From an uncultured Clostridia bacterium (GTDB lineage Bacteria; Bacillota; Clostridia; Oscillospirales; Acutalibacteraceae), in the NCBI GenBank assembly GCA_946500295.1, contig CAMMVF010000001.1, forward strand, positions 118,290-182,289: a stretch of 64,000 bases of DNA, given 5' to 3'. Shown here piece after piece: positions 44,220-53,082 of the stretch. The notes beneath the pieces are model-generated. The model was not told where the DNA came from. It saw only the letters and a list, made by a program, of their open reading frames with translations, and made no database searches. Numbering within the stretch: position 1 is the first letter of the stretch; each line of letters begins with the position of its first letter. The translations under genes were made by a program, and so were the position numbers.

Positions 44220-45758
44220 ATGGTTGTTCAGTGTATGAGCTTAGGGCTTTATGGTATTGACGCTTACGAGGTTGCCGTAGAGGCGGATATTTCCGAGGGA
44301 ATGCCGGTTTTTGATATAGTGGGGCTGCCCGACGCGGCAGTCAAGGAATCCAGGGAGAGGGTGCGCTCCTCTATAAAAAATATGGGCTTTGAATTTCCTC
44401 TTGGCAGGATAACAGTTAATTTAGCCCCTGCCGATACGAGGAAGGAAGGTCCTATATATGATTTGCCGATACTTGTTGCCATAATGCAGGCGACGGGGCA
44501 GATAAGGGCGGTGAGCTCGAGTTTTGCCTTTATCGGCGAACTGTCACTCGGGGGAAGACTCAGACCCGTAAGGGGAGTTCTGCCCATGGTAATTAAAGCA
44601 AGACAAAACGGCTACAAGCGAGTTTATGTTCCGAAGGAAAACGGGGCGGAGGGCGCTGTAGTCAGCGGAATAGAGGTGCGCCCGGTTGCCGATGTGCTCG
44701 AGCTGTACGGGGATTTGTCTGGGAAAAGGGAGATTACCCCTGCAGAGCCCGTTCTTGATAGCGAGCAGCCGCTGCCGGAATATCCTGACTTTTCGCAGGT
44801 CAAAGGTCAGTATGAGGCTAAAAGAGCAATGGAGGTGGCTGCTGCCGGAGGCCACAATATATTGCTCATTGGACCTCCGGGCTCGGGTAAGAGTATGCTT
44901 GCCAAGCGGCTGCCCTCTATTTTGCCCGATATGAGTTTCGATGAGATGATAGAGACAACCAAGATACACTCTATTGCGGGAATCTTGCCTCCCGGCTCGC
45001 CGCTGGTGAGGTCGCGCCCATTTCGCTCGCCGCACCACACGGTGTCTGCTGCGGGATTGTCGGGAGGGGGAACAGTGCCCAAGCCCGGTGAGATTTCGCT
45101 GGCGCACAACGGTGTTTTATTTTTGGACGAGCTGCCCGAGTTTAACCGCAGTTCTCTCGAGGTACTCAGACAGCCGATAGAGGACGGTGTCGTTACTATA
45201 TCGAGGGTGAGCGGCTCGCTGTGTTATCCTTGCTCGGTGATGCTGGTTGCGGCGATGAATCCCTGCCCCTGCGGCTACTTCGGACATCCGAGCCGAAGCT
45301 GTACCTGCTCAAAAAATGCCGTTCACCGCTACCTGTCCAGGGTGTCGGGCCCACTGCTCGATAGGCTAGATTTACACGTCGAGGTGCCTGCGGTGAATTA
45401 TGACGAGCTGAGCTCAAGCTCGGTGGGGGAGAGCTCCGCCCAGATAAAGCTCAGGGTAAACAGGGCAAGACAGGTGCAAAGAGAAAGATACAGGGGTAGA
45501 GCGATAAGGTGCAACGCAAGGCTTACTCCGGCGGCGCAAAAGGAGTTTTGCATACTGGATGATAAGGCGTCGATCCTGTTGAAAAGAGCTTTTGAGACAA
45601 TGGGATTTTCCGCCAGAGCGTATGACAGGGTGCTCAAGGTGTCGAGGACGATAGCCGACCTTGATAACAGCGAGGTTATAAAACAAAACCATATAGCCGA
45701 GGCGATTCAGTACAGGAATCTTGACAGAAAATATTGGAGCGGAGGCTTAAACGGCTGA
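44220..45758 (+). CDS. yifB: YifB/ComM-family Mg chelatase-like AAA+ ATPase
   Basis: The 512-residue protein has an N-terminal ChlI/Lon-like domain (residues 1-165, VGLPDAAVKESRERVRSSI). The AAA+ core has Walker A LLIGPPGSGKSM near 213-224, Walker B LFLDELPEF near 296, and a sensor region with AAMNPCPCGYFG containing cysteines that may bind metal. ComM proteins help branch migration during natural transformation in some bacteria. ATG 44220 follows AAGGAGGGGG; an upstream in-frame ATG at 44190 has no site. It is monocistronic. Confidence 0.94.
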   Translation: MVVQCMSLGLYGIDAYEVAVEADISEGMPVFDIVGLPDAAVKESRERVRSSIKNMGFEFPLGRITVNLAPADTRKEGPIYDLPILVAIMQATGQIRAVSSSFAFIGELSLGGRLRPVRGVLPMVIKARQNGYKRVYVPKENGAEGAVVSGIEVRPVADVLELYGDLSGKREITPAEPVLDSEQPLPEYPDFSQVKGQYEAKRAMEVAAAGGHNILLIGPPGSGKSMLAKRLPSILPDMSFDEMIETTKIHSIAGILPPGSPLVRSRPFRSPHHTVSAAGLSGGGTVPKPGEISLAHNGVLFLDELPEFNRSSLEVLRQPIEDGVVTISRVSGSLCYPCSVMLVAAMNPCPCGYFGHPSRSCTCSKNAVHRYLSRVSGPLLDRLDLHVEVPAVNYDELSSSSVGESSAQIKLRVNRARQVQRERYRGRAIRCNARLTPAAQKEFCILDDKASILLKRAFETMGFSARAYDRVLKVSRTIADLDNSEVIKQNHIAEAIQYRNLDRKYWSGGLNG

Positions 45759-45766
45759 GGGTGATC

Positions 45767-45936
45767 TATAACCAAGTCGCCGATGTCCTCCGCCTGAGTA
45801 GGCGGCGGGTTCCATTCAGTCTTTCAGTGGGGCTTATAATCCCCCACCGAAACCCTGAGGAGCAAAGCTCCCTTGCGACGGTTGCAATCGTCGACGGCGT
45901 GATCAAACGAGCTTGTCACGCAGGCGAAGATTTAAA
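45767..45936 (+). repeat. Family A repeat, copy A5
   Basis: 170 bp, full length, starting 9 bases after the yifB stop. Hairpin 2 has one A-C mismatch (TTTCAGTGGGG/CCCCCACCGAAA), hairpins 4 and 5 are intact. It may end the yifB transcript since no other terminator is visible there. Confidence 0.9.
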
Positions 45937-46075
45937 TATAGGTAGAGGAAGATATCGTGTATGAAATATACTACGAGTATTTTCTCGAGCGAATTCAAGT
46001 TGAATATATTTGAATGAATTAATTCGGGTTTTGTGACCAAAATAGTAAAAACACATTTAGGAGCTTTGATTTGTG

Positions 46076-46104
46076 TTGACAACAGCCGAGCTTTGTATTA
46101 TCAT
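46076..46104 (+). promoter_or_regulatory. Probable murA promoter
   Basis: TTGACA (46076-46081) and TATCAT (46099-46104) with a 17-base spacer, about 175 bases before the murA start. The rest of the 345-base gap is AT-rich with no gene or clear RNA element. Confidence 0.65.
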
Positions 46105-46280
46105 TCTAAGATAGAAAGTTTTATTTAAAAGGATAGCTTTTAATATCGGCGTGTTCAGCATACTGATAGGTTGATAACTTAAAATATTGATGAGAAAACC
46201 GGCGTCGATATACAGATTTTGATATATTTTTAGAATTTTACTTAAATGTTGATATAAAACTTATTGGGAGTGTACCGATA

Positions 46281-47564
46281 TTGGAAAAGTATGTTATAAA
46301 CGGCGGCAAGGAGTTGCACGGTGAGGTTCAAATCGGCGGCGCAAAAAACGCAGCAGTAGCGATTATACCCGCAGTTGTACTTGCTGATTCTCCCTGCAGA
46401 ATTGAAAATGTTCCCGACATCAGCGATGTGGCGCTGATAGCGAATATTCTTCAAGGACTGGGGGCGACGGTCAGAAACGTCAACAGGACTACGTTGGAAA
46501 TAGATCCCACAACAATTTTTACTCATGTTGCTAACTACGAGCAGGTCAAGGGCATGAGAGCTTCATACTATTTACTTGGTTCTTTGCTCGGAAAATACGG
46601 CAAGGCTGAGGTAGCCATGCCCGGAGGGTGTAATTTCGGAGTGAGGCCGGTTGATCTTCACATCAAGGCGTTTGAGGCGCTCGGAGCAAAGCACACACTG
46701 AAAAACGGAGTCATCAGCGTTAGTGCAGATAAGCTTGTCGGTGCTGAGATTTATCTCGACGTGGTTTCAGTCGGGGCTACGATGAACGCCATGCTGGCAG
46801 CAGTAAAGGCCGAGGGCTATACCGAGATAGAAAATGCCGCAAAAGAACCGCATGTTGTCGATTTGGCAAATTTCCTCAACTCCATGGGGGCAAATATAAA
46901 GGGCGCAGGCACCGATACAATAAAAATCAGGGGCGTTCAGTCGCTCCACGGCACCACCTACTCGATTATACCAGACCAGATTGAAGCAGGCACATATATG
47001 GTAGCGGCAGCTGCCACGGGAGGAGACGTTGTTGTAAGCAATGTTATTCCCAAGCACCTCGAGGTTATTACCGCAAAGCTGCGTGAAATGGGGGTTACGG
47101 TAGAGGAGTATGACGAGGCTGTCAGAGTAATAAGCCACGGCAGACTCAAAAAGTGCTCGATTAAGACCATGCCTCACCCGGGTTTTCCGACCGATATGCA
47201 GCCCCAGTTTGCGGCGCTGCTGACTATAGCGGATGGACTGAGCATAGTAAATGAAAACGTGTGGGAAAGCCGTTTTCAGTATGTATCCGAGCTGGCAAGG
47301 CTGGGCGCAAATATAAACGTACAGGGCAAGACGGCGCTTATCGAAGGGGTTGACCACCTTGACGCTGCACCGGTAAAGGCTACGGACCTGAGAGCCGGAG
47401 CTGCCATGGTAATTGCCGGGCTCTGCGCCAGGGGGGTTACAGAGATCGAGAATATAGGCTATGTAGAGAGAGGCTATGAAAACATAGTCGAGAAGCTCAG
47501 AAAGCTTGGCGCAGATATAACAAAGAAAAGGGTTACGACCACCACCGAGGTCGTTATAGCCTGA
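46281..47564 (+). CDS. murA: UDP-N-acetylglucosamine 1-carboxyvinyltransferase
   Basis: The 427-residue enzyme transfers enolpyruvate to UDP-GlcNAc, the first committed step of peptidoglycan synthesis. The N-terminal GAKNAAVAIIPA with the substrate-binding Lys-Asn, the active-site cysteine in PGGCNFGVRPVDLHIKAFEALGA (Cys form, fosfomycin-sensitive type) and HPGFPTDMQPQF are all intact. It starts at TTG behind a weak GGGAG site. A second murA paralogue is common in Firmicutes but not seen here. Confidence 0.95.
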   Translation: MEKYVINGGKELHGEVQIGGAKNAAVAIIPAVVLADSPCRIENVPDISDVALIANILQGLGATVRNVNRTTLEIDPTTIFTHVANYEQVKGMRASYYLLGSLLGKYGKAEVAMPGGCNFGVRPVDLHIKAFEALGAKHTLKNGVISVSADKLVGAEIYLDVVSVGATMNAMLAAVKAEGYTEIENAAKEPHVVDLANFLNSMGANIKGAGTDTIKIRGVQSLHGTTYSIIPDQIEAGTYMVAAAATGGDVVVSNVIPKHLEVITAKLREMGVTVEEYDEAVRVISHGRLKKCSIKTMPHPGFPTDMQPQFAALLTIADGLSIVNENVWESRFQYVSELARLGANINVQGKTALIEGVDHLDAAPVKATDLRAGAAMVIAGLCARGVTEIENIGYVERGYENIVEKLRKLGADITKKRVTTTTEVVIA

Positions 47565-47569
47565 GGCGA

Positions 47570-48125
47570 AGGCGGCATTTGCCGCCAGTGATATCTCAGC
47601 TTGCGCTGAGGTGAAATCACGCCAAGGCGTGGTGAAAAAGTAATGGAAAGACATAGAGCTTAAATTGGCATAGATTTATACGGGAGAAGTGCAGTAAAAC
47701 GTAGGATGAAAGCGGCATTTGCCGCCGCCAAGGCGAATGTGATATCGCACTGCGTGCGGTTGTGGAAGCCGCAAGCGGCTTGGATTTAAAATAGCTTGTG
47801 CGAGACTTGGGTTTTATTGCATGAAATCCGCACAGGGTTAAAACGAGTGAAGGGTAAAAAGGCACTTGTGCGATGGTAAAGCTCAGATAGACAAATAGTT
47901 AAAAGGATTATTGCACCGTAAAAGGTAGCGAGGTTTTAACGTGCAAAAAACTCCAAAAGGATACAGGCTCGAGATTGGCACAAAATTATACTAGAGCAGT
48001 GCAGGAGTACGTAGGACGTAAAAGGATTACTCTATAGAAAAAGGTTAGAGACTGACAACGGGAAAAAGTAACAGAAGGATAGTAAGTTTAGATTGGCACA
48101 AATGTAAACTAGAGCAGTGCAGACG
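47570..48125 (+). repeat. Composite repeat tract: family C palindromes and three family B cores
   Basis: Family C palindromes (GGCGGC-ATTT-GCCGCC, CTCAGC-TTGC-GCTGAG, CACGCC-AAG-GCGTG) lie at 47,572-47,634. Family B cores start near 47,662, 47,972 and 48,092. A shared block of short palindromes (CCGC-AAG-GCGG style, GCACTGCGTGC) lies at 47,718-47,790. It fills all of the 587-base gap between murA and walJ; no gene of its own was found. Confidence 0.72.
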
Positions 48126-48151
48126 AACGTAGAACGAAAAAGGGTGAGAAA

Positions 48152-48943
48152 ATGGCGAGAATCTGTCCGCTGTTCAGCGGCAGCAAGGGCAACAGCTACT
48201 ACATATCGAGCGGCGGCAACGGCATACTTATTGATGCAGGCCGTAGTGCAAAGCAGATTGAACAGGCGCTCGGAGCAAACAGCATAGACATAAGCTCCAT
48301 CAGAGCGATATTCGTCACCCACGAGCACTCCGACCATATACAGGGGTTGAGGGTGTTTTCATCTCGCCATAAAATCAGGGTTTACGCTTCGGCTCAGACG
48401 TTATCGGCGCTTGAGAGGCTTGGAGCCGTAAATGAGAAGGTTGACAGCCTTGAGATTGGTTTTAGAGGAGTAGCCATTGACAATATGCTGATAAAGCCGT
48501 TCCCTACCTCGCACGACTGTGCTGGCAGCGTAGGCTATACCGTGACGACCTCGGACGGAGTTAAAATTTCTCTCGCCACAGATACGGGAGTGATAACAGA
48601 CGAGATTTATCAGTCTGTTGCCGGAAGCGACGCTATTATTATAGAATCGAACCACGACGTTGGTATGCTGATGAACGGAGGATATCCCTATCAACTTAAA
48701 CGAAGGATATTGTCAGAGCAGGGCCATTTGTCAAACGATGCCTGCTCTGAGCTTCTTCCCCAGCTTGTCGAAAGCGGGACAACGAGGTTTATCCTCGCTC
48801 ATTTGAGCAGGGAAAACAATATGCCGTTAATTGCGGAAAACTCGGCCGTATACGAGCTTGCCTGCAATCAAATGAAGAGAAACAAGGATTTTACGTTGAT
48901 GGTAGCGCCGCCCGAAACTACGGGTGAGACGGTAGTGTTGTAA
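48152..48943 (+). CDS. walJ: Metallo-beta-lactamase fold hydrolase (WalJ/YycJ family)
   Basis: The 263-residue protein has the HxHxDH zinc motif THEHSDHI near residue 55, an Asp in ATDTGVI and a later His in SNHDV. The N-terminal GSKGNSYYIS is typical of WalJ. The family is tied to DNA replication and the WalKR cell-wall regulon in Bacillus. It is followed after one base by rlmH, as in Firmicutes where walJ-htrC-rlmH lie together; the htrC gene is absent. Confidence 0.92.
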   Translation: MARICPLFSGSKGNSYYISSGGNGILIDAGRSAKQIEQALGANSIDISSIRAIFVTHEHSDHIQGLRVFSSRHKIRVYASAQTLSALERLGAVNEKVDSLEIGFRGVAIDNMLIKPFPTSHDCAGSVGYTVTTSDGVKISLATDTGVITDEIYQSVAGSDAIIIESNHDVGMLMNGGYPYQLKRRILSEQGHLSNDACSELLPQLVESGTTRFILAHLSRENNMPLIAENSAVYELACNQMKRNKDFTLMVAPPETTGETVVL

Positions 48944-48944
48944 T

Positions 48945-49427
48945 ATGCTTAATATTAAAATTGCGTGTGTTGGAAAGCTGAAAGAAAAATATTTAAAGGA
49001 CGCCTGCGCCGAGTATCAAAAGCGACTCGGCGCTTATTGCCGTTTAGAGATATTCGAGCTGCCCGAGGAGAGAATAGCTCAAAATCCGTCAAGCACGGAG
49101 GTTGAGAGGGTGATAAAAGCCGAGGGAGAGAGAATAGTTCAAAAGTTGCACAGAGCTGATGTGGTGGTTTCAATGTGTATTGAGGGCAAGGAGATGTCGT
49201 CTGAAGAGCTGTCCGATTATATTCAAAATCAGACCGTGCAGGGAGTAAGCTCCATAGTCTTTGTAATCGGGGGCTCGTACGGGTTGTCCGATGAGGTTAA
49301 ATCCATGTCCGGGTTAAAGCTTTCAATGTCGAAAATGACGTTTCCGCACCAGCTTGCCAGAGTTATGCTGCTTGAACAGGTGTACAGAGCATTTCAGATT
49401 GCAAGCGGTGGAAAATATCATAAGTGA
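48945..49427 (+). CDS. rlmH: 23S rRNA (pseudouridine(1915)-N3)-methyltransferase
   Basis: The 160-residue SPOUT methyltransferase contains the knot region FVIGGSYGLSDEV and the C-terminus TFPHQLARVMLLEQVYRAFQI..GGKYHK. It methylates pseudouridine 1915 in helix 69 of 23S rRNA on assembled ribosomes. The start lies one base after the walJ stop, so translation is coupled. Confidence 0.96.
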   Translation: MLNIKIACVGKLKEKYLKDACAEYQKRLGAYCRLEIFELPEERIAQNPSSTEVERVIKAEGERIVQKLHRADVVVSMCIEGKEMSSEELSDYIQNQTVQGVSSIVFVIGGSYGLSDEVKSMSGLKLSMSKMTFPHQLARVMLLEQVYRAFQIASGGKYHK

Positions 49428-49437
49428 GGTATGTTAA

Positions 49438-50244
49438 ATGAGCATAAAGGTAATTGTACTGGATATAGACGGGACTTTGGTCAATTCAAAAAAGGAAATA
49501 ACGGAAGCAACCTTGCACAGATTGATACAGCTTCAGCAGCAGGGAATGTTTATCGCTCTCGCCAGCGGCAGACCCTCCGAGGGAATGTTGCCATATGCCG
49601 AAAAGCTGGAACTTGACAAGTACGACGGATATATAATTGCACACAACGGTGCTCAGATTATACAGGTAAAAACAAAAAAAGTGGTGTACAGCCGCAGCTT
49701 TCCGACGGAGTATCTGAGGGAAATCTGCGACTGCATAAAGCCGTACAGGGTGAACATCAGCACCAACAAGGGAGATACCTTCATAGCCGCAGGAAATAAA
49801 AACCGATTCACAACTGTAGAGGCAGATGTGATGAAGCTGCCGCTGAAGTTTGTCGAGGATTTTCCATCGTATGTGACCTTTGAGACGAGTAAGTGCATTT
49901 TGGCGGGAGAACCTGAGGATATATTGAAGCTCGAGAGAATTATCTCGGAGCAGTTTAAGGGCAGGTTTGACGTGTATCGCTCTGAGCCACAATTCCTTGA
50001 GCTGGTACCCTGCGGGGTTGATAAGGGCAGCTCGACCGAGCGGCTGCTCAAAATTCTCGGCTGTACTCGTCAGGAGTGTATGACAATAGGCGACAGCTAC
50101 AACGATGTAACAATGATAGAATATGCAGGAATAGGGGTTGCAATGGGCAACGCACCGGATGATATCAAGCAGCAGGCGGATTTCGTCACATTGACTAATG
50201 ATGAGGATGGGGCAGTTTTCGCAATAGATAAATTTGTAAAGTGA
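49438..50244 (+). CDS. Cof-type HAD hydrolase
   Basis: The 268-residue protein has HAD motif 1 DIDGTLVNS (nucleophile Asp at residue 9), motif 2 ALASGRPSEG, a C2B cap domain in the middle, and motif 4 TIGDSYNDVTMIEYAG. Cof-type enzymes dephosphorylate sugar phosphates or flavin precursors; the substrate here is unknown. It starts 10 bases after rlmH, likely the last gene of a walJ-rlmH-HAD operon. Confidence 0.93.
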   Translation: MSIKVIVLDIDGTLVNSKKEITEATLHRLIQLQQQGMFIALASGRPSEGMLPYAEKLELDKYDGYIIAHNGAQIIQVKTKKVVYSRSFPTEYLREICDCIKPYRVNISTNKGDTFIAAGNKNRFTTVEADVMKLPLKFVEDFPSYVTFETSKCILAGEPEDILKLERIISEQFKGRFDVYRSEPQFLELVPCGVDKGSSTERLLKILGCTRQECMTIGDSYNDVTMIEYAGIGVAMGNAPDDIKQQADFVTLTNDEDGAVFAIDKFVK

Positions 50245-50251
50245 GATTCTA

Positions 50252-51247
50252 TTAATCCTCATTATTGCTAATATCTATATCGCAGTAGTAGTGCGAGAGT
50301 ATCTCCTCCCAGCCGGCGCCCTGACTTGCCATGCCGTCAGCGCCGATTACACTCATTCCCACTGGGATTCCTTCGCCCGCTACATTAAAAATTATACCGC
50401 CGTCATCACTGCCAACTGTAAAGCAAGGGCTTTTGAGAGAGAAGGCGTTCATTATCTCAATGCCGTCGGTGGGATTTCCGCACACCTCGGCTTCGAGCAC
50501 AGTTCCATTTGGAGCGGTGCTTTTTATTTTTATTGCGTTTTTGATATCCTCTGGGGCTTCGTCTGCACCAAAGCTTTCTTTTAGTATTTTTTCAACTTCG
50601 GATGAGGTAAAGGATTTTTCATAGCTTATGTTTGAGTACATATCCCAGGGGCTTGAAACGCTTTGGTGACAGGGCAGAGGAGAGGAGAGAATATCGGAGG
50701 GGTTCATGGTGGCGCCGGCACAGGAGTTGAAGATCAAAAGCTCGACCGGTTTTCCGTTGTACTCGATTTTTGTATTAAGGGCGAAATCGGCGTAATCCTC
50801 ACAGCGTGAATAAAATTTATCGCCGCGCTCCTCTTTTGCTTCATCAGCGGCCAAAAATGGGTCGCTGTCGGCAATTTGCGCTTTGCTGCTTCCTGCTTTA
50901 CTCATCAGAGTAGAATATACAGCCGCAGCCAGCGCCTTGGAGCTTTCCTTGTTGTAGTCGGAAGGCATTATTGCCGCCAAAGTTCCGGCTACAGCCTCCT
51001 TAGCTGTAATTTCACGGCTGTTTTCGCCTTCTTTTATGACAAATACTTTCTCATCGGAGTTAGATGCCTCGGAAGCGTTTGTTGTTTTATCGGCTTTGCT
51101 GTCGGTATGGGTTTTACTTTCGATTTGTGAAATATTGTCGTCGGTTGCAGAGCTGAAAACTGGGATATAGGCGGCGAGGCTTATAATTGCCGGAGTGGCG
51201 GCCATGATTAAAAATAAAGCAATAAACGCAATTATCAGTTTTTTCAT
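50252..51247 (-). CDS. SpoIID/LytB-domain protein
   Basis: The 331-residue protein begins MKKLIIAFIALFLIMAATPA, an export signal or membrane anchor, then a low-complexity Ser/Thr/Asp linker. The SpoIID-like domain runs from about residue 75 (EAVAGTLAAIMPSDYNKESSKALAAAVYSTLM) to the end, with FNSCAGATMNPSDI and GVPVGMSVIGADGMA-like C-terminal features (here IPVGMSVIGADGMASQGAGWEEILSHYY). SpoIID proteins are lytic transglycosylases in engulfment. The family's catalytic Glu in the usual VKAQAVAARTY helix is replaced by alanine-serine sequence, so activity is uncertain. Confidence 0.82.
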   Translation of the reverse strand: MKKLIIAFIALFLIMAATPAIISLAAYIPVFSSATDDNISQIESKTHTDSKADKTTNASEASNSDEKVFVIKEGENSREITAKEAVAGTLAAIMPSDYNKESSKALAAAVYSTLMSKAGSSKAQIADSDPFLAADEAKEERGDKFYSRCEDYADFALNTKIEYNGKPVELLIFNSCAGATMNPSDILSSPLPCHQSVSSPWDMYSNISYEKSFTSSEVEKILKESFGADEAPEDIKNAIKIKSTAPNGTVLEAEVCGNPTDGIEIMNAFSLKSPCFTVGSDDGGIIFNVAGEGIPVGMSVIGADGMASQGAGWEEILSHYYCDIDISNNED

Positions 51248-51434
51248 CGTCATCCCTGCCTGAGTGTTTTCTTCGGTATGCTTTTGTTGACATCGAGGAG
51301 ATTTTGAATTAGAATATATATACATATATTGGTTTATAGAAGATTATCTCTCGAAGCGAATTGCTTCATAATAGAGTATATTTTCTGAAATTTGAATTAT
51401 TACCGCACAGGTGAATTTTAAAGGAGTGCTTTTT

Positions 51435-52748
51435 GTGAAACTTAAATTGATGTGGCTGCCGTTTATACCTCTGCTTGTTGCAGGAGTCTTGCTCAGGGTT
51501 TATCAGGCTTTGTTCGACCCTAAGGGTGCTGATGTCGGACTTGTGCACGGAGGTGCAATTACTCTCGGCTTTGCCGCAATTGTGATAGCCGTCTTTGTGA
51601 TTACAGGAATAATATCCTACACGGACAAGAAGACCTCGGCGCTGTATGAGATCAAGCGCAACCCTCCCGCTGGGATTTTTGTCATAGTGGCAGGAGCGCT
51701 GATGTTTGCAGATTCGGCGATTTCCTTCACATCAGGATCGGATATTTTAAGTATAATTGATGCGATAGTGACTGTTGTTGGTGCGGTGGCTCTGATACTT
51801 ATGGGTATTTCCTCAGTTGGCAGAAGCAACAAAACCAAATCTGCAGCGGGGCTTATGCTTGTGCCCGCTTTGTGGGGGATTGTAAGGACGTTTTTGACCT
51901 TTGTCTCGGATACTACTGTGGCGTCGGAGTCAAGAGATATGATGGATATTGTGTTTATGATATTCGGCGCCTTCTTCCTTTTTAACTGCGGAATGGTTTA
52001 TATAAATGTCAAGGGCAAAAACGCTGTTAAGGGCTGTTTTGTTTACGGTATGCCCTTGATTTTGGTCAGCTTTGCCTATACGATTTCTCACACTATATAT
52101 CAGATCAAGACCGACACTTTTGACTTCGTGGCGGACATAAGAACTTTTGAGTTTTTTGCCATTGCGCTTTTTGCTCTGTTTTTCCTCATTGAGCTTACAG
52201 CAAACGCCACCCAGCGTTCAAAGGAGGAATATGAGCAGGCGGGCGTAGAGATTGAGTCGAAGTCCGAGCCGGAGAGAGAGGAAATTCAGTATGACGAGAG
52301 CTTCTTAGGCGAGCTTTCGCTTGAGGAAGATCCTCTGATGATACAGGCAGAGAAGACGATGGACAGTGTAAAGGACGACGCTGACAAAATTAATGAGATA
52401 AAAGAACTCAGGGAGAACTTAGAGGAAGAGGAGAAGATTGACGATGGCGAGCTCACCTTCGTCGGTGACTCCAACTCAGATATGTCGGTTGAAGCAGAAA
52501 GCGACTTTGACAAAGACCTTGGCGATATCGGCAGTGAGCCTGAGCAGGAAGATACGACCGTGCAGGAAGATACCGAAGCTCAGGATTCGGACGTCGAAGA
52601 AAAGGTTGAGTTGGATAAAAAGGAAGATAAAAGCGAAGGAGAAAAAACATCGGCGGATTCCATACTTGACAATTACGATATTTCCTCTATAAATCTTGAG
52701 GAGATAGATCGCCTGGTTAAGGAACTGTCAGAGGAAGAAAATAAATAA
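51435..52748 (+). CDS. Polytopic membrane protein with a long acidic cytoplasmic-type tail
   Basis: The 437-residue protein is not recognised. It starts at GTG behind AAAGGAG. Residues 1-270 contain about eight hydrophobic helices with few charged loops. Residues 275-437 form a highly acidic region rich in Glu and Asp with a coiled-coil-like segment (KDDADKINEIKELRENLEEEEK) and a final helix-like motif ISSINLEEIDRLVKELSEEE. Such a tail might recruit a partner. It stands alone between the SpoIID-like gene, divergently transcribed, and the thrS leader. Confidence 0.75.
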   Translation: MKLKLMWLPFIPLLVAGVLLRVYQALFDPKGADVGLVHGGAITLGFAAIVIAVFVITGIISYTDKKTSALYEIKRNPPAGIFVIVAGALMFADSAISFTSGSDILSIIDAIVTVVGAVALILMGISSVGRSNKTKSAAGLMLVPALWGIVRTFLTFVSDTTVASESRDMMDIVFMIFGAFFLFNCGMVYINVKGKNAVKGCFVYGMPLILVSFAYTISHTIYQIKTDTFDFVADIRTFEFFAIALFALFFLIELTANATQRSKEEYEQAGVEIESKSEPEREEIQYDESFLGELSLEEDPLMIQAEKTMDSVKDDADKINEIKELRENLEEEEKIDDGELTFVGDSNSDMSVEAESDFDKDLGDIGSEPEQEDTTVQEDTEAQDSDVEEKVELDKKEDKSEGEKTSADSILDNYDISSINLEEIDRLVKELSEEENK

Positions 52749-52757
52749 ATCTTTTTC

Positions 52758-52786
52758 TTGACAAGCGAAAAAAAGAGTGTTAGCAT
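52758..52786 (+). promoter_or_regulatory. Probable promoter of the thrS T-box transcript
   Basis: TTGACA (52758-52763) and TAGCAT (52781-52786) are spaced by 17 bases, immediately before the T-box leader and just after the membrane protein gene. Confidence 0.65.
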
Positions 52787-52789
52787 ATA

Positions 52790-53049
52790 GCTAATGAATA
52801 GCCGCCAAGCGGCGATAAAACAGCGACGACAGGGACGGGAGTTTTCAAGCAACCCGAGCAGAGAGTGCGTTCATCGGCTGAAAGACGCACCGGAAGCGTA
52901 AACTTCACACCACCCTTGAGCGGTGCGCCGAAATAAGGCGCAACGGGCAGCTCCGTTATCGGCTATGAGGGCAGGGAAACCTGCTGAATTTGGGTGGAAC
53001 CACGGAGTACAGCTTCGTCCCTTTTGGGACGGAGCTTTTTTGTTTTTGT
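52790..53049 (+). promoter_or_regulatory. T-box leader controlling thrS
   Basis: The T-box sequence TGGGTGGAACCACGGA is at 52991-53006. It is followed by a terminator AGCTTCGTCCC-TTTT-GGGACGGAGCT and a T-run (53011-53042). Upstream, Stem I has the AG bulge region near GGGACGGGAG and a distal hairpin GCGT...GACGC. An ACC triplet in the sequence TTCACACCACC near 52,908-52,912 is the likely threonine specifier. Uncharged tRNA-Thr would stabilise the antiterminator and allow thrS transcription. Confidence 0.9.
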
Positions 53050-53082
53050 CGCAGCAAGGCAAGATAGAAAGGATGAGTAAAA

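Noticed and set aside
47617..47865. Small frames with SSYVLLHFSRINLCQ-type sequence in family B repeats
   Set aside because: They repeat at each B copy in different flanks without ribosome sites, so they are translations of a repeat and not genes.
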